A stretch of DNA of 64,000 nt from Halorubrum salipaludis (GCF_002286985.1 NZ_NSKC01000012.1:49152-113151), one strand, 5' to 3'; shown: positions 9,586 through 18,523, counted from the first letter of the stretch. The notes: generated by a model from the sequence alone, not told the origin. Program-made: numbers and translations.

Positions 9586-10560
9586 CTACTCGCTGAAAGC
9601 ACCCGCCACGAGCAGTGGGAAGACGAGCGTCGCCTCTGCTTCGACCTGCGTATAATTTGTCCGGTCATCATCTTTGATCTTCCCCCACGATACTGCCTCG
9701 TTCGGGGGTGCGCCAGAGAGTGACCCATCCCCTTCCATACCGGTCGAGATATAGACGACGTAATCGGCCCCACCGCGGAACAAGTTCGTCATAATTGCGT
9801 GGTGTTTCGGCACGCCACCTCCAACTGCGATCAGACCCGTCGTATCGGCGAGCATTCCGTCCTCAATGAGCGAGTCGTAATCGTCGAGAATCTCGATTCC
9901 GACCTCCGAATCGTACCCCTGTCGGTAATAGTAGAGAAAATTCCCAACCTCGGAATCCGTCAGTGCCGGACAGTAGACGGGAACATCATTGTCCGCTGCT
10001 TGTTTCAGAACCGAATCCTGATCGTCGAGTGTCTCCCCTAACTCTCGGGCAAACGATGTCGGCGTCCGAACCTTTTCCTCAGCGAAGAACTCCTCGAAGA
10101 AGTCGTATAGGTACTCCTCCAACCAAACGTAACGGTTGGAAGGGACGAACAGATTCCCAAGACGGTTGATTCCCTGTTCCCGGAGAACTGCTTCATCCGC
10201 ATCCCACTCTCCCATTTTGAACGGCTTCGCCGTTTTGATAACATCCTCCGCCAGCGATCCCGCGGTCGTGATAAGCACGTCGACGTACCCTTCACGAACG
10301 AGGTAGGCGACGACTTCACGCAATCCCGACGAAATGATATTCGACGTGCATGTGAGATAGATCGTGGCATCGGCGTCTTGCATTTGCTCGGCGATGTCGA
10401 TGGCCTCTGCGAGTTGCGTCGCCTGAAAGCCCGTCGTTGCATACGCTTCCAGCATCTCCTGAAAATCGAATTCGCCACGGAAGTCGTAGCCCTGCACGTC
10501 TGGCGTGGTCAACTCTTCAGCACTTCCCGGAACAACGTGGTCGTGAGACTCCTCGTCCAT
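9586..10560 (-). CDS. dys: deoxyhypusine synthase
   Basis: The enzyme transfers the aminobutyl group of spermidine (or agmatine in haloarchaeal variants) onto a lysine of translation factor aIF5A, the first step of hypusine formation, in the cytosol. The NAD-binding and active-site motifs are present, including S-N-I-I-S-S-G, T-T-A-G-S-L-A-E-D, G-G-G-V-P-K-H-H and the N-E-A-V-S-W-G-K-I segment with the catalytic lysine near the C terminus. I chose ATG 10560 over the in-frame codon at 10635 because family members begin shortly before the H-V-V-P-G-S segment. It is divergent from hemD with about 90 bp between starts. The gene is normally essential and chromosomal. Confidence 0.93.
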   Translation of the reverse strand: MDEESHDHVVPGSAEELTTPDVQGYDFRGEFDFQEMLEAYATTGFQATQLAEAIDIAEQMQDADATIYLTCTSNIISSGLREVVAYLVREGYVDVLITTAGSLAEDVIKTAKPFKMGEWDADEAVLREQGINRLGNLFVPSNRYVWLEEYLYDFFEEFFAEEKVRTPTSFARELGETLDDQDSVLKQAADNDVPVYCPALTDSEVGNFLYYYRQGYDSEVGIEILDDYDSLIEDGMLADTTGLIAVGGGVPKHHAIMTNLFRGGADYVVYISTGMEGDGSLSGAPPNEAVSWGKIKDDDRTNYTQVEAEATLVFPLLVAGAFSE

Positions 10561-10651
10561 ACCGGCAATTAGCAGGATGCCGGTTTGAATCGTTCGAGAC
10601 GGGTCGCCGATTCTCGATACACACAAGTCCAGCATCAGCTAACTGTTCAAT

Positions 10652-11390
10652 ATGTCCCAGCCGACGGTGGCTGTTCTCCGACCCGACGACAGCCGTATCG
10701 TTGAGGCGGTCGAGTATCTCCAGTCACTCGATGTATCCCCGATTCCAGACCCAATGCTGGCAATCACACCGACCGGTCAGGTTCCCCCAACATGCGGACT
10801 ACTGTATCTTCACAAGCGAGACCGGTGTCGATCTAGCTGCGACAGCGGGATGGAAACAACGAGGCACCACTGTTTGTGCTGTCGGAGATCAGACTGCAAC
10901 CGCATTATGCAATCGGGGCTATTCAGTCGATATCGTTCCATCGACGTTCACATCCACAGGACTCGTCGACGAGTTATCTACTGAAGTCGAGGGCCAAACC
11001 GTTGAACTTGCTCGGAGTGCACACGGCAGCGAAGTACTTGTTGAAGGACTGGAAGCAGCTGGTGGAATTGTCAGCGAAACAGCCTTATATCGCCTGAAAC
11101 GACCGGAGACTGCGGGACAGTCGGTTTCACTTGCGGTAGACGGTAAGCTGGACGGTATACTGTTCACCTCGCCAAAGACGATAGAGCACTTCGTTCAAAT
11201 TGCGACTGAACGTGACGCTGTCGCTGCACTCCAACGCGAGCTAGAGGAGACGATTGTTGGAGCGATAGGAGCACCAACAAAACGTGCTGTCGACAAGCAT
11301 GGGATCGCTGTTGATGTTATGCCGGATACAGTGGGGTTCACACAGCTTGCCGAGGTCACCGTACGTCGAATTCTGGATACCCACCAATGA
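10652..11390 (+). pseudogene. hemD: uroporphyrinogen-III synthase gene with a frameshift
   Basis: The first 45 codons (M-S-Q-P-T-V-A-V-L-R-P-D-D-S-R) are in one frame and the remainder, from C-I-F-T-S-E-T-G-V to the stop at 11390, in another. The frames meet at a run of five C at 10784-10788; four C would restore one open frame of about 245 residues. The product would cyclise and invert hydroxymethylbilane to uroporphyrinogen III for haem, sirohaem and cobalamin. Both U-type domains can be recognised (G-D-Q-T-A-T-A, L-F-T-S-P-K-T-I, G-A-P-T-K-R-A). The homopolymer location means a sequencing error is as likely as real inactivation. Confidence 0.8.
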
Positions 11391-11429
11391 ACACATTCCG
11401 TCTCCAATCTGTTAGCTGACTTTGAGTGT

Positions 11430-12596
11430 TCACTGACGTCTCACCGTAAACCACGTTACTCCGATCAAGAAGGCAGCGGCACCAGACACTAACAGGGTTT
11501 GACGATAGCCGAACAGTGCTGCAGCCCCGACACTAAGCGGCGGACCGACCGTCGTGCCGAGTCTGAGAACACTTGTCCGAATACTCATAATGCTCCCGCG
11601 GAATTCGTCCGGTGCTCGTTCGTTGAGTGCCGTATCCGTAATCGGCTCTGCAAGTCCTTGACCAAGTCCGAATAGAAGGAGTGCACCAGCAACTACGTAT
11701 ATAGAGTCTGCGACGGCGACGCCGACGAGTCCGATCCCGTAACTCACGAATCCGAGCGCGATCGATTGGAAGCTCGTGAGCGACCGAAGCACGCGATCAC
11801 CTTGCATTGCTGTCGCTCCCATCGTAACCGCGGGTAATCCCACGAGAAGGCCGATACTCGCTGATGAGAGGTGATATTCGTTGGCGAGCAGGAATGGAAC
11901 GGCGGTGAGTTGCGCGCCGTAGAGGATGACGAAAATACCGAAGATTGCGAGATAGAGCACGACGAAGGGGGTCATCGATGTGGGTCCGGTGAGGAATGCA
12001 CGGATACTCGAATTCGTATTGTTCTCGTCGCGCTGTGGCTCCTCGAGCAAGGTTATGCCGGGTACAGCGACGAGCAGCGCGAGGAGAAAACACGCGAAGG
12101 GAGCCGACCAAGCGACTGTCGCCAGCGCACCGCCGAGTAACGGATAGCCAGCAGCACCCACCGCGAGAATCGCCGCGTTGGTCCCAATTAGCACTCGTCG
12201 TTGTTCACCGGAATAGAGGTCGCCGAGGAGCGTGACCGTGAGCATCGCAATCGCACTACTCGCCGCCCCTTGGATGGCTCGCAGGACCAAGATCAGGGTG
12301 AAGTCGGAAATGAAGATGATACCGCCCCCACTGAGTCCGAAGACAACAAGCGCCGGGATTAGAATCGGTTTTCGACCGATGCGGTCAGTTAGCAGTCCAA
12401 TCGGGAGAGTGAGAAAGATCCCGGGGAGCGTGAACGCCGACAGCAAGAGGCTGGCCTGTGCCTCCGAAATGTTCCATGCCTCCTGGACCGCTGGGAGTAC
12501 AGGGCTGATGAGTGAGACACCCATGACAGCGACGAGCGTACTCGCGAAAATCACGGCTGTTGCTGGCGAGTTCCGGAGTTTCCGTATCCATTCCAT
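11430..12596 (-). CDS. MFS transporter
   Basis: About 388 residues from the ATG at 12596 (an in-frame start at 12695 would add an unlikely 33-residue polar tail). Twelve hydrophobic segments are present, with the loop motif G-L-L-T-D-R-I-G-R-K-P after TM2, typical of drug:proton antiporter subfamilies, and G-T-V-G-P-P near TM11. Located in the cytoplasmic membrane; the substrate cannot be told. It converges on hemD with 39 bp between stops, so they are separate transcripts. Confidence 0.85.
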   Translation of the reverse strand: MEWIRKLRNSPATAVIFASTLVAVMGVSLISPVLPAVQEAWNISEAQASLLLSAFTLPGIFLTLPIGLLTDRIGRKPILIPALVVFGLSGGGIIFISDFTLILVLRAIQGAASSAIAMLTVTLLGDLYSGEQRRVLIGTNAAILAVGAAGYPLLGGALATVAWSAPFACFLLALLVAVPGITLLEEPQRDENNTNSSIRAFLTGPTSMTPFVVLYLAIFGIFVILYGAQLTAVPFLLANEYHLSSASIGLLVGLPAVTMGATAMQGDRVLRSLTSFQSIALGFVSYGIGLVGVAVADSIYVVAGALLLFGLGQGLAEPITDTALNERAPDEFRGSIMSIRTSVLRLGTTVGPPLSVGAAALFGYRQTLLVSGAAAFLIGVTWFTVRRQ

Positions 12597-12827
12597 TCGC
12601 TCTATTACTCTCTCGGTGAGCGCTCCCCGTAAGTCATCCGCTATGGGGGAGTGGTCGCCCTGAATCAGAACCGGAGGACGTTCACGGTGAGCCAATTATG
12701 TTCACAAGCCCAAAGACGCAGATTATTACAAACGGTGTAGGTGAAAGCCACGTGGTTTGACATCCAAGCAATTCACCACGGAGTGTGACTACACTGGGCA
12801 TCGGACGTCCGGGAAGAAATTATCACC

Positions 12828-13036
12828 ATGACTGAGCTCCTTGAGGAGACGTACGTTGCGGCGCTGCAGCGTGATTTCGTAGATGTTTCCCCGGAGGCAT
12901 GCTCGTAGGTGTGGTTCGACGACCACCCTGCTGGTTTAGAACAACAACCGACGAAAACTACCCCTCAGTTAGCCCTCCGCCGGATCTCCTCGACGAGTTC
13001 AAACAGTTGCACGACGGACAGTACCGACTCTCGTGA
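12828..13036 (+). pseudogene. truncated, frameshifted DUF488-like gene
   Basis: The start at ATG 12828 gives 26 residues (M-T-E-L-L-E-E-T-Y) before a stop. A shifted frame from 12900 then continues with V-G-V-V-R-R-P, D-E-N-Y-P and L-L-D-E-F-K and stops at 13036. Together these match the first half of haloarchaeal DUF488-type proteins as I remember them; the second half is missing. The frameshift lies at about 12895-12905. The remnant ends 18 bp before the stop of the converging SDR gene, as if a recombination cut the gene here. Confidence 0.55.
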
Positions 13037-13053
13037 CCGGCTGGATCCGTCAC

Positions 13054-13821
13054 TCACCGCTGCGTCTGGCCACCATCGACGGGAAGCGCGTGCCCAGTGA
13101 CGAACGAAGCGTCGTCCGAGCAGAGCCACACGATCACGCTCGCCACTTCGGCGGGATCGGCCGGTCGACCCATCGGCACGCCGGCGGTGACTTCATCCTG
13201 CTCCTCGGGAGACATCGACTGGAGGGCACGTGTGTTAACGATTGTCGGACAGACTGCATTAACTCTGATACCGTCTGCGGCGAATTCGAGCGTGACCGAC
13301 CGCGTGAGCCCGACAACGCCGTGTTTGCTCGCGCTGTAGGGCGTCCGACCGGGACTGCCCCGTATCCCGGCGTGTGAGGCAGTGTTGACGATAGCCCCGC
13401 CACCGGAGTCCAGAAGAGCCGGTATCTCATGTTTCAGCCCGAGCCACACGCCTTTCTGGGAGATGCTGGTGACGCGGTCCCAATCCTGCTCGGAGATGTC
13501 GGTTACTGGCGCGGGATCGGCTCCGGTGGCGACGTTGTTCACTGCGAAATCGAGGCGGCCATACTCTTCAAGCGCACGCTCAATCATCGCCTTGACCTCA
13601 GTGGAGTCGCTGACATCAGTGCGGACGAACGTTGCGTTCCCGCCGTCGTTTTCGATGCGGCTGACTGTCTCTCCGCCAGCCTCGTCGTCGATATCCACGA
13701 CAACGACATCGGCTCCCTCGTCGGCGAATCGCTCCGCAGTCGCTCTGCCGATCCCCGACCCCGCACCCGCTACCAACGCGACACCGTCACTAAAGTTCCG
13801 CGAAATGCTGCTGAAAGACAC
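13054..13821 (-). CDS. short-chain dehydrogenase/reductase
   Basis: A 255-residue classical SDR with all family landmarks: the G-A-G-S-G-I-G nucleotide loop near residue 19, N-N-V-A, the catalytic Ser in N-T-A-S-H, Y-S-A-S-K as the Tyr/Lys pair, and the C-terminal D-G-G. Acidic residues after strand 2 (V-D-I-D-D) favour NAD over NADP. It reduces or oxidises an alcohol/ketone whose identity cannot be told. It is a cytosolic, probably tetrameric, monocistronic gene. Confidence 0.9.
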   Translation of the reverse strand: MSFSSISRNFSDGVALVAGAGSGIGRATAERFADEGADVVVVDIDDEAGGETVSRIENDGGNATFVRTDVSDSTEVKAMIERALEEYGRLDFAVNNVATGADPAPVTDISEQDWDRVTSISQKGVWLGLKHEIPALLDSGGGAIVNTASHAGIRGSPGRTPYSASKHGVVGLTRSVTLEFAADGIRVNAVCPTIVNTRALQSMSPEEQDEVTAGVPMGRPADPAEVASVIVWLCSDDASFVTGHALPVDGGQTQR

Positions 13822-13985
13822 CGTTTATAACCTTCGCCGGAGCGTCCGATACCCGTGAAATCCGCCACCGTGTACCGAAATTACAGAGTCGTGAAATCTA
13901 GTGAGAACACTGGAAAACCGGTGTGGAGGTGGGGGTCTGGCGATGATCCCAATGTCCTACTATCTGCGTTTCATAGGTACTGGCA

Positions 13986-14219
13986 ATGGCGAATTCGCGG
14001 CGGCCCATCGCACCAGCTGAAGAAAATGTCCTCAATCATCTTGAGGCATATCTCGAAGAACTGGGCGATACCAACCCGCTTACGCGTGAGATAGCTATCA
14101 CATACCTCGAAGATCACGGAATCAAGCCTGCCGACGGACGCGATATAATCAAACAGCTACTCCTGAAGGGGTATCTGTATGAGGTTGGTGACGAAATTCG
14201 GATTCCACCACGCTCGTGA
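13986..14219 (+). CDS. small winged-helix-like protein
   Basis: 77 residues, predicted mainly helical with a C-terminal beta-wing pattern (G-Y-L-Y-E-V-G-D-E-I-R-I-P). The arrangement suggests a small DNA-binding module. This is inference from pattern only; the family is common in haloarchaea and, as far as I know, uncharacterised. ATG 13986 gives a compact start. It lies alone between the SDR gene and the PadR-like gene. Confidence 0.65.
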   Translation: MANSRRPIAPAEENVLNHLEAYLEELGDTNPLTREIAITYLEDHGIKPADGRDIIKQLLLKGYLYEVGDEIRIPPRS

Positions 14220-14374
14220 CGAGTTGGTACGTCTGTTGTCTATCAGACTCTTCTCTCTCTCTTATCGCTAGTTCACGCCTGTACCAAACACAACAGATCT
14301 TCCCCAGATGGTTCGTTACTTCCGATATACCAGAAATCGATAGTATTTCATGAATATAACTCGAGACGCGAACG

Positions 14375-14656
14375 ATGTACGATCTCACTGGCTTTCAGCG
14401 CGATCTCCTGTATGTTATTGCCGGGCTTGAGGACCCACACGGGCTCGCAATCAAAGACGAACTCGAAGACTACTACGAAAAAGAGATCCATCACGGGCGG
14501 CTGTATCCAAATCTCGACACACTTGTCGAGAAGGGGCTGGTCGAAAAAAGTCAGCGTGATCGACGAACTAACGAGTATACCACCACTCGTCGAGGAACTC
14601 GAGAGATCGAGGCCCGAGTAGAGTGGGAAAACCAGTACATCGATCACGCAAACTGA
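14375..14656 (+). CDS. PadR-family transcriptional regulator
   Basis: A 93-residue single-domain winged-helix protein beginning Y-D-L-T-G-F-Q-R-D-L-L, with the PadR-characteristic G-x-L-Y-P-x-L-x-x-L-x-x-x-G-L at about residues 44-60. Haloarchaeal PadR proteins of this length act as dimeric repressors. The target is unknown; the nearest gene it could control is itself or the SDR/TDT neighbours. The frame is intact and there is a TATA-like stretch upstream (about 14340-14352). Confidence 0.85.
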   Translation: MYDLTGFQRDLLYVIAGLEDPHGLAIKDELEDYYEKEIHHGRLYPNLDTLVEKGLVEKSQRDRRTNEYTTTRRGTREIEARVEWENQYIDHAN

Positions 14657-14876
14657 CACCCCATCCGTCTTTAGTTAATACTATCAGTAATACTCGGTAG
14701 CCGTGGTTTTCGCCCAAATACGGCCTAGCCACACCAGCTACGGCAATAGAAGGGCGTTTGTGATGGTTACTTATCGCTCGATCTCGCCAGTACTGGTGTC
14801 TCATCTGTATCTTCTCCCGCCTCTAATACTGACAAGCATACTTTTGAGAATTGTATCACTCTCAAGCTTAACTAAA

Positions 14877-14960
14877 GACGAATGGTCTGGCACCTATACG
14901 TACGTCTGTACACCGCATGAGGTGGTCGGCATGAAGGGTGCCATTCACGTAGAGTTATCT
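14877..14960 (+). pseudogene. 3' fragment of a halocyanin/plastocyanin-like gene
   Basis: The plus strand here encodes G-T-Y-T-Y-V-C-T-P-H followed by V-V-G-M-K-G-A-I-H-V-E, the C-terminal type-1 copper site (Cys, His, Met) of small blue copper proteins. No upstream cupredoxin strands can be found in any frame, so only the last 25 or so codons survive. Halocyanins donate electrons to nitrite reductase in haloarchaea, and the fragment lies at the edge of the nirK island, so a neighbouring electron-donor gene may have been lost. Confidence 0.6.
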
Positions 14961-15063
14961 TCTCTCCGCCCTGATGACGAGGTCTTAGCCTTACTATTTC
15001 CAGCCGGCGAAAACGCTACGAGACCATCGGGTGACCGCTCTCTTCTACCCGAGATAGCGTCCG

Positions 15064-16248
15064 TCACACGGACTCCCGAGCCGGTTCCTCCGTCGGATCG
15101 ATGCTGAAAAACACCCGTCCGAGTGCCCGTGCCATTCCGACAAGCGTCAGCGCCCACACCACCAGCGCAAACCAACTCCAGTACACAGGCACGACGGAAA
15201 GCAGTCCGAAGGTTCCAATCCCGGCGAGATTCAGCGTACACGCCGTGTACATCCCCATCGGGAACACCCGCCCCCACGCAGTCGGCGAGTACGTGTGAAC
15301 CCCCCTACCGAATCCGAGCCGCAACCACGGGGCCACAATCACCCAAATTGGCGGTCGGCCGTCGACCCCATCGGTGAGGAACTTCCAGACGTCAATCGCG
15401 AGCAGCAGGGGGATCCACCAAGAGGCGATCGCCCACGCGAGGAACGTTACGCCGACTATCACTGGTGCATACGGTTCCCAGCCTTGAAACGCCACCAGCC
15501 CCGGGCCGAGCGTCGTCCCCGCGAGCGTCGTGATCGCCGCCGCGCCCATCGTGATCCAATACGGGCCGGTCCAATCGTCCGGGCGGATGGGGCCATCGAG
15601 GAGTCGATAGCTGACGACAGTAACGACGACGAAGTAGAGGACATACCCAGAGCCGAAGTAGCTCATGCTCAACAGGACGACTACGTTTCCGTACCCTGCC
15701 AGCGGTTCAGCAAGCAACCCGCCGAGGACTGCGAGCGACTGCATGCAGACGATCACGAGCAAGAAGGCGCCGTCGATCCGCTCGCTCACACCCGCCTTTC
15801 CCGTGCCGATGATCTCGGTTACAAACAGGTAGTACAGCAGCAGTGGCGTGGCGACGACGGTCACGCCCCACATCGCGGCCGCCACCGCGACAATATCGAA
15901 GAACAGCAGAAACTGAACCCCGATGGTATTCGTGGCAACAATGAAGGTCAGCGTGCCCCAGTGTCGGTCTCGGTTCCGTAGATCGGCGAGCGTGCGTTTG
16001 GGAAAGGCCGCAGCTCGAACTGCGAACAGCGCAAGCAACAACGCGTAACAGGCGACGTTGAACACCGCTAGCGGCCGCGCGATAATTGTGATACCCAGCT
16101 CGAAGAAGGAAATTGAGACGATCCCAGTCGACATGACGAATCCGAAGTATGCCGGGTCGAGTATCTTGAGAGCGCTACCGAGAGAGGCAGCGAGTGTCTC
16201 CCTGTTAACAGAGGTAGACCGGTCGTCGATTCCGGATGAATTGGTCAT
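15064..16248 (-). CDS. TDT-family transporter (tellurite-resistance/dicarboxylate type)
   Basis: 394 residues with ten hydrophobic segments and the family's opening signature L-D-P-A-Y-F-G-F-V-M-S-T-G-I-V-S. The TDT family includes TehA, malate/sulfite exporters and SLAC1-like anion channels; which ion is carried is not evident. It is in the cytoplasmic membrane. It is divergent from the truncated haemoglobin gene, with 165 bp between starts, and may share regulation with it. A passive anion route such as nitrite or sulfite would fit the island, but that is inference. Confidence 0.8.
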   Translation of the reverse strand: MTNSSGIDDRSTSVNRETLAASLGSALKILDPAYFGFVMSTGIVSISFFELGITIIARPLAVFNVACYALLLALFAVRAAAFPKRTLADLRNRDRHWGTLTFIVATNTIGVQFLLFFDIVAVAAAMWGVTVVATPLLLYYLFVTEIIGTGKAGVSERIDGAFLLVIVCMQSLAVLGGLLAEPLAGYGNVVVLLSMSYFGSGYVLYFVVVTVVSYRLLDGPIRPDDWTGPYWITMGAAAITTLAGTTLGPGLVAFQGWEPYAPVIVGVTFLAWAIASWWIPLLLAIDVWKFLTDGVDGRPPIWVIVAPWLRLGFGRGVHTYSPTAWGRVFPMGMYTACTLNLAGIGTFGLLSVVPVYWSWFALVVWALTLVGMARALGRVFFSIDPTEEPARESV

Positions 16249-16362
16249 TTCAGTCGCTCAAAGTGGGGGTCGATCCCACCGTATTGTCGGATTTTGGCCG
16301 GGCGGATGGTAAATGGGTACCGTTACGAGATCACACCTAACCACATCCCGGAAGACATTCAC

Positions 16363-16374
16363 CGAACATGTTCT
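16363..16374. promoter_or_regulatory. CGAACATGTTCT site before truncated haemoglobin
   Basis: One of nine copies of the island palindrome. It ends 39 bp before the GTG at 16414, which supports that start codon over the in-frame GTG at 16405. A TATA-like stretch lies between site and gene. Confidence 0.65.
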
Positions 16375-16413
16375 TTCGGAGCAGTCTTATTCTTGAGATA
16401 TTAAGTGACAGTA

Positions 16414-16779
16414 GTGGCGAAAACGCAAACAATCTACGCAAGGATCGGCGGAAATGAAGCTGTCGAATCTGTCGTGGCCGATTTTTATGATCGTGTCTTC
16501 TCAGATTCACTTCTTCAGCCGTATTTCGAAGATATCGACCGTGATGCGCTGTACGCTCACCAAGTACAATTCATAAGTGCCGTAGCAGGCGGCCCGGTAT
16601 CATACGACGGCGCCGATATGCAGGCTGCTCACGAGGGAATGGGAATCACCGGGGAAGCCTTCGGTCGCGTTGCGACATACCTCGCCGAAGCGCTCAGAGA
16701 GAACGGTGTCACCGAGGACGACGTCGACGCGATCCTCGATGAAGTCGGTGCGCTCAAGCCGGATGTCGTGGCCCAGTAA
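16414..16779 (+). CDS. group 1 truncated haemoglobin
   Basis: 121 residues from the GTG at 16414. The truncated-globin pattern is complete: Y-A-R-I-G-G-N-E-A-V at the N terminus, the F-Y-D-R-V helix with a distal Tyr candidate, F-x-x-I-D region, and a proximal His in A-H-Q-V-Q-F or A-H-E-G-M-G. Such proteins bind O2 or NO and are usually linked to NO detoxification. This fits its position in a nirK island and under the shared palindrome. Cytosolic. Confidence 0.88.
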   Translation: MAKTQTIYARIGGNEAVESVVADFYDRVFSDSLLQPYFEDIDRDALYAHQVQFISAVAGGPVSYDGADMQAAHEGMGITGEAFGRVATYLAEALRENGVTEDDVDAILDEVGALKPDVVAQ

Positions 16780-16824
16780 ACGCATGTAAGTCGAGAGGTC
16801 TTTCTGAGGAGCTTTTTTCACAAC

Positions 16825-17166
16825 TCACTGCTGGACGCGATACACGTAGCCGCCACAACCGCACTGATCGACGACGCTGGTCTCTGCGTCCGGGTAGTGG
16901 TCGTGGATCGGCGCCTCAAGGTACTCCTCGGGAGTGCCGTGGTTCGGATGCGTGACGAGGTTGACGTGGTAGTCAGGTTCCGTCTGATTGATCGCCGCAA
17001 GGGCGTGCTCGATTAGCGTCTCTCGATCGTCAGCGTACCGTTCCTGTTCGAGGTTTGCGGACCACGACGCATCATGCTCCTCATCGAGAAATGAGGGTGC
17101 CAACTCGTTGGTTTCGGAGGCAGCCGTGGTACGTTCGCGGTCTGATTGCTGGTTCCGTGTGGACAT
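16825..17166 (-). CDS. CGCGG-motif protein, candidate modified peptide (RiPP) precursor
   Basis: 113 residues from the ATG at 17166 (the in-frame start at 17211 lies inside the palindrome). The body is acidic and polar, and the C terminus ends V-V-D-Q-C-G-C-G-G-Y-V-Y-R-V. I recall haloarchaeal CGCGG proteins being annotated as putative radical-SAM-modified peptides; the double Cys in Gly would suit thioether or metal chemistry. No radical-SAM gene is present in this window. The palindrome at 17206 lies 39 bp upstream, tying it to the denitrification regulon. Confidence 0.7.
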   Translation of the reverse strand: MSTRNQQSDRERTTAASETNELAPSFLDEEHDASWSANLEQERYADDRETLIEHALAAINQTEPDYHVNLVTHPNHGTPEEYLEAPIHDHYPDAETSVVDQCGCGGYVYRVQQ

Positions 17167-17205
17167 GAGAATATGTATGAGACGGACACGCCTCCATGTC
17201 TGTGC

Positions 17206-17217
17206 GAACATGTTCGC
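17206..17217. promoter_or_regulatory. CGAACATGTTCG site before the CGCGG gene
   Basis: A perfect 12-bp palindrome ending 39 bp upstream of the start at 17166 on the minus strand, in the 140-bp gap after the HTH_10 regulator gene. Confidence 0.7.
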
Positions 17218-17306
17218 TACGTTCCGCTTTGCGGAGAGCCAGGTCGGGGGTCACGGGTGCAATCCCGACGACCTCCCATTCGTCACGAATCGTTGAGACC
17301 GACGCT

Positions 17307-17978
17307 CTACGTATCGGTGTCTGTGCCGGGATCGAATTCGAGCGGATTTCGAGGGAGATCGTCGACGAACTCCCGGACGATCGTTCGTTCCACGCGTTGG
17401 AGTGTCTCGCTGCACGTGGATTTCGCGATCCCGACGTGTTCGGCGACCTCTGTCAACGTACAGGTGCGTGGCACGTCGTAGTAACCGCGTTCGACCGCCT
17501 CGAACAACAGCTCTCGCTGCCGCTCGGTGAGCGATTCAGCCGGGTTCAGCCGCTGTTGAACGTACTCGACATCGAACTCCGCACCGACGCCTCGAAGCAT
17601 CTTCCCGAAGTCGGCGATGCGCTCGTGGGCGCCGGTGACGTCGATTCGGGCCACTCCGTTCTCGATCTCAACGGGCATCTCGATCGGGATGCCGGCCTGC
17701 CGTGCAGCCGCCATCAACAGCGGTGCATGTGCCTCGACTTGGACGGTGGCAACCCCGTCACTCAACGCCATTACCGAGACTTCCTCGATCGTGTCGTGGA
17801 CCGTTATCGCGTCCAGAATTTCATCAATATCGTCAGCGGTGATCTTCACGAGCGCGAACCCCGCACCGTCTCCGGGGGTCGCACTGAGTACCTGAATCCG
17901 TGCTTCCGGGAAGTCCCGAGAGACCTCACCGACCCACGGTCCGTCTGGGAAGTCAACATTGAGTCGAGCCTGTGCCAT
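17307..17978 (-). CDS. HTH_10 (Bat-type) transcription regulator
   Basis: 223 residues: an N-terminal sensory region of about 150 residues with alternating strands (V-x-V-E-A-H-A-P-L-L-M-A-A-A-R) and a C-terminal HTH_10 domain (L-T-E-R-Q-R-E-L-L-F-E-A-V-E-R-G-Y-Y-D, then the recognition helix around A-K-S-T-C-S-E-T-L). The layout matches haloarchaeal regulators of anaerobic metabolism such as NarO and DmsR, though the Cys-rich sensor motif of NarO is not evident here. It is the best candidate in the window to bind the CGAACATGTTCG sites around it; that is inference. Its own promoter does not carry the palindrome. Confidence 0.85.
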   Translation of the reverse strand: MAQARLNVDFPDGPWVGEVSRDFPEARIQVLSATPGDGAGFALVKITADDIDEILDAITVHDTIEEVSVMALSDGVATVQVEAHAPLLMAAARQAGIPIEMPVEIENGVARIDVTGAHERIADFGKMLRGVGAEFDVEYVQQRLNPAESLTERQRELLFEAVERGYYDVPRTCTLTEVAEHVGIAKSTCSETLQRVERTIVREFVDDLPRNPLEFDPGTDTDT

Positions 17979-18184
17979 ATCGTCTGTTCGCTGTCACGGG
18001 GCAAAATGGATTCGTCTTCGTGCCCCAATCTCTGTCAATACGGATTCGTCAAATAGGAAGGGATCGGAGACTCTCATGTGGATTTGGAGACGAGTACCGC
18101 TTCATATCTCACGGAGTGAGAGTCATCCTATCCCTTTTCGGTCTTTCTGCGAGAATATGAGAACACACCGGAATATCGATTACC

Positions 18185-18472
18185 ATGACAAATACAAAAT
18201 CAGATATAGCAGTCACATTCAATCCACAAGAATGGGTCGACGGACCGTACCACCTAGACGATGGGGCAGACAAACAACTGACTCCCGCCGAAAATCGGGA
18301 ACCAGTAACGTTCGAAATACCCTGGGAGGACGGAACTGACGAGGAGGGAACTGTGTTCCCGGACGAATCGTACGAGGCGAATCAGTTACAATCGCACCCT
18401 GCTGCTCCGGAGTGGGTCCGAAATTGGGATGGGCCATACTACGTTCGGACAAAATCGGTTGCCGACGAGTAA
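18185..18472 (+). CDS. conserved acidic small protein, function unknown
   Basis: 95 residues, strongly acidic, no membrane segment, with Trp- and Pro-rich patches (P-Q-E-W-V-D-G-P-Y-H, A-P-E-W-V-R-N-W-D-G-P-Y-Y). The repeated W/V-D-G-P-Y motif near both ends suggests a small two-repeat fold. I do not recognise a characterised family. It is 51 bp upstream of the polytopic membrane gene in the same direction and is probably co-transcribed with it. Confidence 0.65.
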   Translation: MTNTKSDIAVTFNPQEWVDGPYHLDDGADKQLTPAENREPVTFEIPWEDGTDEEGTVFPDESYEANQLQSHPAAPEWVRNWDGPYYVRTKSVADE

Positions 18473-18523
18473 CGGGCAATTGACAGAACAGATCAAGTAC
18501 CTCGAGAATAGCAGAAGTGAACC

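Noticed and set aside
14703..15107. A 134-residue gene around the halocyanin fragment
   Set aside because: Only residues encoded at 14877-14960 resemble a protein family; the rest of the frame is low-quality sequence and overlaps the end of the TDT gene.
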